From positions 58,943,053 to 59,007,052 of the forward strand of contig CM060732.1 of NCBI GenBank assembly GCA_030704615.1: 64,000 bases of DNA. The letters run 5' to 3'. Position 1 is the stretch's first letter, and the number at the start of each line of letters is the position of its first letter. Both the position numbers and the translations under genes were made by a program. Below the pieces are notes generated by a model, which saw nothing but the letters and a program-made list of their open reading frames with translations, made no database searches and was not told the DNA's origin. This document shows, piece by piece, positions 11,701 through 20,959 of the stretch. Source of the stretch: Takakia lepidozioides (Eukaryota > Streptophyta > Takakiopsida > Takakiales > Takakiaceae).

Positions 11701-12342
11701 TTGAAGGATTGATTGAGGGATATTGAAGGATACTTGCCACGGCCATACAAGCGAGTGGATAGAGACAGGAGGGAGAGTGGTGGGATGAGAGCATTCTGGG
11801 GTTAGGAATTGCTTTAGTTTCTCTTCTCCATAGTCTTTCACCCTCTCTGTAGGCCAAAACCTTTCCGTAGGTGGAGGCAAGAGTCAGTCCGGGTTTGGGC
11901 TGGGGTGTCCTTGCAGGAGCGACACTGTGGAGTGTTTTTGGTGTGGGGGAGTTGCTGTCTTGATTTTCTTGTGTTTGGATCCCCTCCACACCTGCATGCT
12001 TGACTGTGTGCCATGTTAGCTTTATGTGAGCACTTGTTTTCATAGGAGGTTGGTCCGGATTTGATCACCGGCCAATCCTAGAGTATGCTGTCGGTGGTGA
12101 GGCTGGAGTGATGACCAGCAAGACCACCAGTGTTTCTTCTATGGTGAGGCTGGGTTGATGACCAGCAGACCATAGGAGTGCTTGCGGTGGATGCAGGTGC
12201 AAGTACAGGTCTAAGTTAGAAACCTATTATTCCTGCATGAACCAGTAGCCGCAACATGTTCTTTACCCGGTTACCTTGTAGAAAGTGGGGATTAGAGACA
12301 AGTTGACAACCGGTTGGGTTGTGAGTTTTCATCACGGAGGTG

Positions 12343-13965
12343 CCACCAACTGCTGAGGGGAGTGCCGGTACAAGCACCATCGATACTAGTGGGTACACAA
12401 GACAAGGTGTGCGGTTTAGGCCACTTTCACCTTCAGTGTCTTCTGATGAAGGTTCAGACTCGGAGTCAGGAGGATTCTCGCCGAGGGTGCAAGTCATTTC
12501 CGTGCCATTGTTGTGGGACACGATGGAGGAGATGTATGGAGCTACCAAGGGGCCACGTAGGTACTCTGGAGCTGTGGGCACCATCGAGCTTGATGACTTT
12601 ATACAAGAGTTTGACAGTTGGTGTGATTTGCAGCAAATGTGCAATCCACAACTGTTTACGCCCTTTATGGCGTGGAAGGGGCTATTCCAGCACCTTGAGG
12701 GGCCACCCATGGATGATTACCATGAATTTAGGCAGGGACATGCGGTGGAGATTGAGGAGTGGCGAAAGTATTGGTCACCTAACTATGTCTCAATCACTAG
12801 AGGCACAAGGGCAGCGGTAACACCAGCAGCTACACAAACATCTCCAACTACAAGCACTAGTAGTGGAACAAGTAGTGCCGGCACTTCTGCAGGTGGTACC
12901 AGTTCAAAAGGTGCTACTACTCCTCCTGCCACAATTACAACACATGTGCCTAGATTCAACCCGGTGGTGGAGTTCTTCCAGGAGTTGAGGAGGAACTACC
13001 AAGGTGTACGGACAGAGAAGCTGCGAAGTTTGCAAGACTTCCAGCGCAAATCCAGTGAGAGCTTGCGAGAGGCCTACACTCGTATGAGGCGCTTGATAAG
13101 TGTGACCCAAGGGGTTACTGAAGCTTAGGCAGTCCAGTTCAAGTATGGAATTTTGGACAAGGAGCTCAAGAGAAGGGTGCAAGATGCAACCCTGTTACAA
13201 GCGGCTCAATCCACATTAGCGGATGTGTTTCTGCTGGCTGAGCAGATTGAGCTCAACATAGTGGAGGAGCGAGTTGTTACCATTGGATTTGGCAAGGACA
13301 TGCCTGCACGAGGTGCAGCTGCCAGCCAACAGGTACAAGGGACTGCCCAACAGCGTGGTCAGGGGGGCAAGGTTGCCCAACCCAAGTTCCATGGAGCTTA
13401 CAGGGGACCTCAGGTGCAGAGGCCCGTGGCAACTTTGGCAGGCCAACAGCAACCAGGGGTGATATATTGGACATGTGGAGGACCCCATGTCAAGAGAGAT
13501 TGCCCAGAGAGTGGCAGAAGGCCGGCACAAGCACAGCCTGCACAGTTGCAGTGTGGGCATTGTGGCAAGTATGGGCATGGAGATGCCCAGTGTTATGACT
13601 TGCACCCTGAGTTGCGCCCAAGCCAGTTCCAAGGGAACAATGGTGGCCGGGGGCAAGGTGGACCAGCCCAGAGAGAACGAGGTGGTCGGGCACGAGGTGC
13701 AGGCCAAGGGCAAGCTCAACATGGCCAAGGACGCAGAGGTCAGGGTGTTGACCAAGACATGGCCAACCGGCTTCAGCAGCTAGAGCAGAGGCTCGCTGCC
13801 ATGGCTACAGCTAAGGTGGTACCGGCTCCCAGGCGGGATGGTCCACCTCCTGCTCTTGAGGGAGGAGATATGGGAGGCAAGGGATTCATGTGCGGAGCAG
13901 CACTACCACTAGTGCAGGTGGAGTCTGCTGCAGCCGTGACTCGAGGAGCAGCACGAGTTCCTGAG
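12343..13965 (+). pseudogene. gag: Ty3 copy B Gag with zinc knuckles and Gly/Arg tail
   Basis: This is the more complete Gag. An acidic Ser-rich N-terminus is followed by a capsid-like block (GTIELDDFIQEFDSWCDL, then LFTPFMAWKGLFQHLEGPP), a Thr/Ser-rich linker and a second helical block (VVEFFQELRRNYQG). Knuckle 1 near 13,460-13,505 has lost its first Cys (YWTCGGPHVKRDC); knuckle 2 near 13,550-13,595 is an intact CX2CX4HX4C. An RGG-like tail and a short coiled coil (RLQQLEQRLAAMA) follow. The first in-frame ATG I see is at 12,523, but homology suggests an earlier start. A TAG at 13,126-13,128 replaces a CAG seen in copy A, and a one-base loss near 13,970 breaks the frame to protease. Both changes are private to B. 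Confidence 0.85.
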
Positions 13966-14870
13966 CCACGAGTGCAGAGGTGGAATTGGATCCACAGCGT
14001 GGGGAGGCAAGCCGTCAGGCAAGGCTTCCTCAGTCATTCACATTGGCGGAGACAGTGTCGACGCCATCCATGGCACCTAGTTCTCGCCCGACTGTTACCG
14101 AGGCGGAGGTTACTATGCCATTGGGGAGAGCTACACGTGCAACATTGACACCTGCTACCAAGGCTAGTGCAGCCGGTGTGTTATTGGGGGCAGCCACCTC
14201 TGTGTGTCAAGCCCCACTGTTCTCGGCAACCATGATTGCGACACCGGGGGTAAGACCAGCTGCAGTGTTCAGACTAGCAGCAACACTCTGCGAGAGTGGG
14301 GAGGTCACTTCATCTTTTGCGGAGTTACTGGAAGGTGTAGTGGCAGAGGGATCCTCGGATTTGAGGGTCAAGACTGCCACGGTTGCGCCATGGCAAGCTG
14401 CAGCTGCCAGGTTGACGGAGCTGCCAGCTAGGCCAGCCTTTGAGCGCGCCATGGTGACACCTGGAGTTGTCTTGTTAGACAACCAGGGAGGCATTTTCAC
14501 TTTGAGTGGACCGGCAGGCAAGAAGTACCGGCCACTGCGGGTCTTGTTGGACTCAGGAGCTCAGCCACTGATGTTGGGCAGAGCTGCTATTGCAGGTTTG
14601 GGCCTCATGGAGGCGGATATGGAGCCTTGTCCTTTCCAGATACAGACATCTCTGGGAGGATCAGAGCAGGCTCGGGGCATGACACGGCGTGAGTTGGCCA
14701 TTAGACTACAACCAGATCATCCTGTAGATGGCTCAGTGATGCGAGCCAAGGCCATTGTGACAGACGCGGTCTCTTACGATGTCCTTGTTGGTGGGGCAAT
14801 GTTATATCCCATGGGCTTCACCCTGGACTTTTGGGAGGAGTCAGCATTCTACAGGCCTGGATGGCAGTCA
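13966..14870 (+). pseudogene. Ty3 copy B aspartic protease region
   Basis: The retropepsin active site is intact here: VLLDSGAQPLMLG at about 14,545-14,580, with the D-S-G-A triad. The flap and C-terminal region ending in DVLVGGAMLYPMGFTLDFW lie at 14,770-14,840. The ~180-residue N-terminal stretch is Ala/Thr/Val-rich and probably an interdomain linker. Both ends are out of frame with their neighbours because of single-base losses (near 13,970 and near 14,871). Copy A has the extra base in each place, so the ancestral protein was one continuous Gag-protease-methyltransferase frame. The role would be to cut the polyprotein into mature pieces, including freeing the methyltransferase. Confidence 0.8.
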
Positions 14871-16510
14871 GGGATGGTCGTCGTGCACAGCTCCCTGTGA
14901 CATTCATTGGGGGTATTGCGGCTGCCCAGCGGGGCAAGATGCCAATACTAGCCGCCTTTACAGCTGCAGTTAGTTGGCCTGGAGAGTTGCTGGAAGGCAA
15001 TGCCCATGCAGAGGATGTGCCACCTCCAGCAGAGCAGGATGACATGCATGGTACGGCGGAGTTGCCTGCCATGGTTGCTCACACTCCATTATGGGGTACG
15101 AGCAAGGATTTGCAGCAGGCTGCTGATGAACGGGTACAACAAGCCTGGATAGAGGCCTTCGTACCGTCAGGAGAAGAGGAGAGTGCGGTGATTGCACCAG
15201 GACCACCTCAGTTGTCGCCATTGGACACCACACCTCTTGTGTGGCAGTGCCCGGATGAAGGCATATGTCTTCTGGACTTGTTTGGCGGGATCAGCACTGG
15301 ATTGGCTGCAGTACTGTAGCCAGGTGTACGAGTTTGACGTTACCTGTATGTGGAGAGGGATGAGACTGCACGACGTGTCTCACTGTGCCATGTTGCTCAG
15401 TTGGTACAGCAGTACCCTGATTTGTTGCCATTGTCTGCAGTTCGTGGATACCAACAAGCCTTGCCAGCCGACATTTCGATGTTGGGGGCGCAGGATTTGG
15501 AGCGGGTTGGCTCCATTGATCTGGTAGTGGCAGGTTGGCCCTGCCAAGGGCATTCATCAGCCGGGCATGACAATGGATTGCGAGACTCGAGGACGGGTCT
15601 GTTTTGGGAGATGGTGCGGATTTTGCGCCACTTGCAGCTTCATCAAGCTGTATCTCCAGCATACATCTTGGAGAATGTGCCACTGATGGGTGATTCTCGG
15701 GCCAGGGTGATGGCCAGTGTGCATCAAGTCCGGTCGTGGCTTGGATCAGCAGTGTTGCTGGATGCAGTTGCAGTGGGGTCATGGGTTCGTCGTCCACGAC
15801 TATGGTGGACTAACTTGATGCCACCCACACTGCTCAAGCGTGCATTTGATGGGGTGCAGCGGCCAACACACCTCACAGTGGATAGCATTTTGGACACAGG
15901 GAGGCAGTCTCAACGTGTGAGACACGATGACCGTTCGCCTTTGGCAGTGGTCAACAGGGTGGGTCAACCATGAGCAGCATTACCTACACTGCTCAGCTTC
16001 CCAGGATCCCATGCTTTTCGGGATGGTGGACCTGGCCTCTTGTGGGATAGTCAGTTGCAACAATTAGTGGAGCCCAATGCTGACGAGTGCGAGCGGGCGA
16101 TGGGTTTTACCACAGGTACCACGGCGGTGCCATCTCTTTCTGAGGCATCACGTCGTCAGGTGTTGGGGCAAGCAATGGATCTCAATTGCTTGACCTGGAT
16201 TATCAGCTTGGCTATGGCTGAGCAGTGCAGAGTACGGAGTACACTTCCCTTCATGGTCTCTCTGCCTACCGAGACGGTACAGGCAGCGAGTGGGGGCGAG
16301 CAGGTGAGGACCACGAGGTGCAGGCCGCATCCATGGCACACGTGGGAGGTGCTCGAGGTTCAGAAGGAGTTGGCAGCCAAGGCGGCGGTGATGGATCAGG
16401 TTGGGGATTTTTCTCGGATTGAGGAGGTCCTCAAGAATGGGATGATCGGGCAGGATGAGACATTGTCACTGACAGAGGAGGTAGTGGTCACTGCTCAAGA
16501 GGTTGCAGCA
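14871..16510 (+). pseudogene. Ty3 copy B C5 cytosine methyltransferase domain
   Basis: About 90 residues of linker lead into a full C5-methyltransferase domain. Motif I (LLDLFGGISTG) is at 15,268-15,300; motif IV GWPCQGHS has the catalytic Cys at 15,542-15,544; motif VI LENVP is at about 15,668-15,682; motif VIII RRPRLWWTN is at about 15,788-15,815; and the ERAMGF and LGQAMDLN blocks (motif IX/X region) are at 16,090-16,185. The domain spans roughly 310 residues, the right size for a bare catalytic domain without a long target-recognition insertion, as in DNMT3-type enzymes. Two stops just after motif I (TAG 15,317; TGA about 15 bases on) and a TGA at 15,971 have sense codons in copy A, so they arose in this copy. 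A 100-residue acidic linker leads to the shared TAG. Confidence 0.87.
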
Positions 16511-16519
16511 TAGCAACCA
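16511..16519 (+). promoter_or_regulatory. Candidate readthrough stop TAG CAA CCA (copy B)
   Basis: The same TAG CAA CCA as at 7760-7768 occurs in the same frame and at the same position between methyltransferase and RT. Flanking codons differ between the copies (for example GCG versus GCA just upstream, CGA versus CGG just downstream), yet the stop and its two following codons are kept. The CAR-YYA context suggests leaky termination. Confidence 0.5.
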
Positions 16520-18330
16520 CGGGACGCGTCTTCTACCTCTAAGCCTGCTGGACTCAAGGTTGCAGTCACGGAGGACAACTGGGAGCCTGATGTTGGATCT
16601 ATAGTCACCGGAGGAGAGAGACGACGTATACGGCGGTTCTTGAGGGCTTACAGGAACTGCTTTGCCTTTAGTTTGAAGGACTTCGGAGCACTGAAGGGTC
16701 AAGAGATTCGCATTGAATTGGCTACTGACACGCCAATCTTTCAGAGACCCTATAGATACAGTGACATGGAGAGGTCCTTGATTCAGATGAGAACTCAGGA
16801 CCTTTGGGAGGCTGGTTTGGTGGAGCTATCTGGGGGAGAGTATGCTTCAGCCACAGTGATGCCAGCCAAGAAGGATGTCTTTGGCAATTGGACGGAGAGA
16901 CGTATGTGCGGTGATTACCGGCCTGTAAATCGTCAGACCAAGTCCGATAGGTATGCCATGCCAACACCAGAGGAGATCTTTGATGCCATTGGGCATGCCA
17001 AGGTCTTTAGCACGTTGGATTTACGATCCGGATATCACCAGTTGCCGATCAAGGAGGCGGATAAGCAAAAGACGACATTCTGGGGGATCAATGAGCACGG
17101 GAAGGATTGCCTATACCAGTGGCGGTTCTTACCATTTGGGCTTAAGAACGCTGGCAGAGTTTCAGAGAGTCATGGACAGGATTCTAGCAGGGGTGGAGTT
17201 TGCTCGGTGCTACATAGATGACATCATCATCTTTAGTGCTACGGTGGAAGAGCATGAGAGACACCTTCAGGGGGTATTTGAGCGCTTGAGGGCGCACGGA
17301 TTGAAGTTACATCCGGGAAAGTGCAAGTTTTTCCACAACCAGATTGAGTATCTGGGTCACATGATATATCCTGGAGGATTGGGGGTACAGCAGACTAAGG
17401 TAGAGTCCATTGCACAGGTTCCACACCCCACGGATGTGAGCCGAGTTCGAGCTTTCATGGGGTTAGCAAACTATTATAGACGGTTTGTTAAGGGATTTAG
17501 TGCCATTGCAAAGGCTCTAACCAAGCTGACCAAGGTGGACCAGGAGTGGCAGTGGGAAGATGAGCAAGAACAAGCTTTTCAAGAGCTCAAGGCGAGGTTG
17601 ACCTCGGCGCCCATCTTGAGACGACCTATCAGGGGGCGTCCTTTTCAGCTGCATACAGATTGGAGCATGCTGGGGCTTGGAGCAGTGCTCACACAGGTGG
17701 ACGATGAGGGAAGAGAGTTCGTAGTGGCTTATGCTAGCCGCTCGAACAACGTTGCAGAGTCTAAGTATAGCTCATATGAGGGAGAATGCTTAGCTGCAGT
17801 GTGGGCCGTGGCACACTTCAGGTGCTATCTATACGGCAATCTCTTCACCCTTGTCACGGATCACCAACCACTCAAGTGGTTGATGGAGTCAGACAAGCTT
17901 ACGGGGAAGCTTGCACGGTGGGCACTCATCCTTCAAGAGTATGACTTTCAGGTGGTGCATCGACCGGGTTTGGTCAATTGCAATGCAGATGGGTTGAGTC
18001 GCAATCCATGCATGAGCCAGCAGGATGACACTGGAGCTCGGTGGCATGGTGAGACGGACGAGGAGATGGTGCCCGGATGGCATGCATCTGCATTTCTGTG
18101 TATCTTGGCAGCGAAAGGCCAGGTTGGACCTGCAACAGGGATGACTGTAGATCAAGTGTCTGAGGACCCTGAGGCTAGCAATGAGCAAGGTGGCCCCAAA
18201 GATATACATGAGGATTCGGTTGTGTTGGACTACCTCCGCACTGGAGACACTGCAGCCACTGTGACTGCCAAGGAGAGGGATCGGATCCTACAACGAGCCA
18301 AGAGGTTCAAGTGGGAGGGGACACACCTGC
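16520..18330 (+). pseudogene. pol: Ty3 copy B reverse transcriptase and RNase H
   Basis: RT begins after a linker: palm block KVFSTLDLRSGYHQLPI near 17,000-17,050, then QWRFLPFGLKNA near 17,120-17,150. A one-base loss near 17,150 shifts the frame, and the next block is EFQRVMDRILAG. The catalytic YIDDIIIFS box is at about 17,211-17,237 and the thumb near 17,320-17,380. RNase H of the Ty3 type (RT_RNaseH) follows with FQLHTDWSMLGLGAVL (17,643), SKYSSYEGECLAAVW (17,762) and VTDHQPLKWL (17,852). From 17,150 to the end of the PHD finger the frame is open without a stop. One base is enough to separate the RT fingers from its catalytic box, so this copy is defective as it stands. Confidence 0.88.
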
Positions 18331-19490
18331 TCCGAGTGTGGGAGGATGGTCGAGTGAGGATTGTGCCTCACCCAACACAGCGGGCACGGTTAGTGCGGCA
18401 TGCCCATGAGGAGTTGGGGCATTTTAGGGTGCGACGCACTCATAGTCTACTGCAGGGGCAGTATTGGTGGCGTGGTATGCACACAGAGGTGCAACAATTT
18501 GTGGCTAGGTGCATGGTGTGTGACAGGGTGCGTGCTTCATTCAACGCCCCTACTCCACAATTGCACCCTCTTCCGATCATGGGATTGGGCTACAGGTGGA
18601 GTTTTGACTTCGCAGGGCCGTTGCCACTGACCATGCGCCACAACAAGTACGTGTTGGTGATGGTGGAGCACTTCTCCAAGTGGATTGAATTGGTTCCATT
18701 GCCTGATAAGGCTAGTGAGGGAGCTGCGTATGCATTCTTGGATTGTGTGCTTAGCCGATTCGGTGCTCCAGCTGAGGTACTCACGGACCAAGGGAGAGAG
18801 TTCTTGGGGGAGTTTCAGGCTTTGTGTGACAAGGCCTTGATAGACCACCGCACCACTTCTCGGGATCATCCTGAGGCCGATGGCTTGGCAAAGAGAGTTG
18901 TTCAGACAGTAAAGAGGGGTTTGCGCAAGTATGGCTTGCAGAAGGGACACCTAGGAGATTGGGACCTTCAGTTACCCTGGTTAGCCATGGGCTACAGGTT
19001 CAGCAAGCAAGCATCACTTGCCTCCTTCTCACCATACTTTCTTCTCTTTGGCCGAGAGCCGGATTTGCCTACATCCATTCGCAGAGAAGCTGCTACAGTT
19101 CTTAACCTTGACGATCCGGACGTGTGGACACGTGCATGTGAGCAGCGTGCAGAGTTGTTCAAGAAAGTCATGCCCATGGCTTTTGAGAACCTTGCCATTG
19201 CACAACATCGTGATACGTTGAGGTATGCTACCATACGTGGTGGGGGCTATCGTCCTGGGGTTCGGAGATTCAACCCTGGTGACTATGTTTATCTGCAGCA
19301 GACTGCTTCTACGACCTTGGATGTGACTACAGGACGTACTATTTTGAGGGTTCAAGAGGTGTTGCCCTCAGGAGTCCTGATCTTGGAGGGTCGAGATGGC
19401 ATGATTTGGAAGGACCATGTGCGTAATTGCGCGCCATGTCACCTTCCAAATGTTGATGGAAGGGTTGACCCAAACCTGGCAGTGGTACCT
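18331..19490 (+). pseudogene. Ty3 copy B integrase with altered catalytic residue
   Basis: The N-terminal HHCC zinc domain is intact: H-x4-H in HEELGHF and CMVC at about 18,400-18,525. The catalytic core shows the first Asp (SFDFAG, 18,597-18,617) and the second (LTDQGREF, Asp codon at 18,786). The third acidic residue is changed: HPEADGLAKR has Lys (AAG, 18,891-18,893) where this family has Glu in GLAER. That should kill strand transfer. A C-terminal SH3-like region follows (FNPGDYVYLQQ near 19,270 and LEGRDGMIWKDHVRNC near 19,385), of the type that precedes a chromodomain in chromoviruses. Here a PHD finger follows instead. Confidence 0.87.
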
Positions 19491-19646
19491 GCAAGTTTGA
19501 GGTGCATGTTGTGTGGGTCTGCTAGAGGGGCAGCCACCATGCTGGTGTGTGATCAATGCTCTAGAGGTTGGCATATGGGATGCTTGACTCCACCTCTTGA
19601 GATGGTTCCTGATAGGGATTGGTTATGTCCGCATTGCATTGGATAG
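19491..19646 (+). CDS. PHD finger at the C-terminus of the Ty3 copy B polyprotein
   Basis: The polyprotein ends in a textbook Cys4-His-Cys3 PHD finger in frame with integrase: CMLC, an 11-residue spacer, CDQC, then GWHMGC, then DWLCPHC, with the conserved Trp two residues before the seventh Cys. The stop follows two codons later at 19,644-19,646. PHD fingers bind histone H3 N-terminal tails, either unmodified or methylated. Placed at the end of integrase, this one could steer insertion to particular chromatin, the job done by chromodomains in chromoviruses. The finger has every zinc ligand and no mutation. No aromatic cage can be judged by eye, so the preferred histone mark is unknown. It is the end of the frame that opens at 17,150. 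Confidence 0.88.
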   Translation, partial: ASLRCMLCGSARGAATMLVCDQCSRGWHMGCLTPPLEMVPDRDWLCPHCIG

Positions 19647-19890
19647 TGGGAGTGGATACAACCATGGAAGGCTAACAAGAAATGCAAGGCCAAGCTACTA
19701 GGAGACCAACACATGAGATCCTGACTCAAGTTCACAGATTGCAAGACGACAACTAACGATGGGGTTGCTCTTGTACCCGGCCTCTTGGTCTATAGAGTTT
19801 GAGTACAATAGGGACAGTGATAGAGGACTTAGTACGGCTGTGGCTATTACATCTTGTAGCTATCTGGAGTTAGAGGGACCTAACCACCAG

Positions 19891-20402
19891 CTAGGGGGGC
19901 GATTGTGGTATAGCTTTCTAGGATTGTGTGCTTAGATTGTGTGGTGGATAGCGATGTATGTTGTGGCACGATGCTTAGGTGCACGACAGCTGTCATGGTT
20001 TTAGTCATGGTTATCTAGAATTACCTACTTCTAGTTAACTAGGACATTTTAGATATTTATATTTATATTTTGTGTGTTGGGACTTCATTTGGTCTCACAT
20101 GCCAAGTGAGGTGTCGAGCCTCACTTGAGACATGGAGATAGGTTTTCCCCTTGTGAGTGTTGAGGAGGCTCATCTTCTTGTAGTTGAGCCTCCATGAGCT
20201 TCTCTTACCTCCATAGCTCTAGGTATTGAGAGGGAGTGTGTTGAGGGCTTTGTAGGGTGGATTCCTTTAGCAAAGGTGCCCTTGGTTTGACTTAGTTTAT
20301 GTGATAGAGTGGATTTCAGTTGGAAGGACTAGGGCTTGTTCTTCATGTGATTGCTTCATGCTTTGAGAGCTTTCATTGTCTTCTACTTTTCTCATTTCTC
20401 AT
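19891..20402 (+). repeat. Polypurine tract and partial 3' LTR of copy B
   Basis: A candidate polypurine tract (AGGGGGGCGA near 19,893-19,902) is followed at 19,904 by TGTGGTATAGC, a plausible LTR start. Bases 19,991-20,402 match the LTR piece at 9,478-9,885 with about seven differences. The LTR then stops abruptly at about 20,410 and is followed by a repeat of its own first 85 bases. The stretch 19,647-19,890 between PHD stop and tract is untranslated. Confidence 0.65.
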
Positions 20403-20412
20403 CTCTTATCAT

Positions 20413-20735
20413 TGTGGTATAGCTTTCTAGGATTGTGTGCTTAGATTGTGTGGTGGACAGCGATGTATGTTGTGGCACGATGCTTAGGTGCACGACAACC
20501 TGCTTCGAGTGTGAGAGGATGGTCGGGTGAGGATCGTGCCTCACCCAACACAGCGTGCACGGTTAGTGCGACATGCCCATGATGAATTGGGGCATTTTGG
20601 AATGCGGCGCACTCATAGTCTACTGCAGGGGCAGTATTGGTGGCGTGGTATGCACACAGAGGTGCAACAGTTTGTGGCTAGGTGCATGGTGTGTGACAGG
20701 GTGCGTGCTTCATTCAACGCCCTGATGAATTACGA
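20413..20735 (+). pseudogene. Chimeric scrap: LTR start fused to integrase HHCC segment
   Basis: Bases 20,413-20,497 repeat the LTR start at 19,904-19,988. At 20,498 the sequence switches to the integrase region, matching copy B from about 18,326 to 18,545, and holds the HHCC zinc domain (HDELGHFGMRRTHS, then CMVCDRV). At about 20,723 homology ends and unrelated DNA begins. The fragment is shorter than any functional domain set and is a rearrangement product. Confidence 0.8.
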
Positions 20736-20959
20736 CACCGCAATATGAATGAATTGACCTAGGTATTGGATGAACAAAGACACTGTTATAGGGATGATAA
20801 GTGACATTGTTATTTTATGACAAGTTTTATACATGGAAATGACGTTTTTTCTACAAATTTGTATTTTTGTAATGGTTGTAAAGACATGAAGTACTCATTT
20901 ATGTGCCGCTGCAGTCGCTATTGCGGCGCCGAAATTGCGTACGGCAGTCAGTGAATATT

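Larger units (their letters stand above)
2420..20402 (+). mobile_element. Tandem array of two Ty3-type retrotransposons (A, B) encoding a cytosine methyltransferase
   Basis: Copy A (about 3.9-9.48 kb) and copy B (about 12.3-19.65 kb) are the same element in the same orientation, with an LTR-like stretch between them and a partial LTR after B. Domain order is Gag, zinc knuckles, protease, C5 methyltransferase, RT, RNase H, integrase and, in B only, a PHD finger. RT before integrase is the Ty3/Metaviridae order. The LTR piece at 9,478-9,885 and the one at 19,991-20,402 differ at about seven positions by eye over roughly 400 bases, so the two insertions are closely related. Such an array can arise by recombination between LTRs of neighbouring copies. 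Both copies carry disabling mutations. Confidence 0.85.

Noticed and set aside
12060-12340. Primer-binding site for initiator Met tRNA in the copy B leader
   Set aside because: I looked for TGGTATCAGAGC-like sequence after the LTR and found none; the LTR end could not be set, so no site is claimed.
13900-14148. Programmed -1 frameshift between Gag and protease in copy B
   Set aside because: Gag and protease lie in different frames in both copies, which first looked programmed. Alignment of A and B shows a 29-base insertion in A and a one-base loss in B; without them both are in one frame, and no slippery heptamer is evident.
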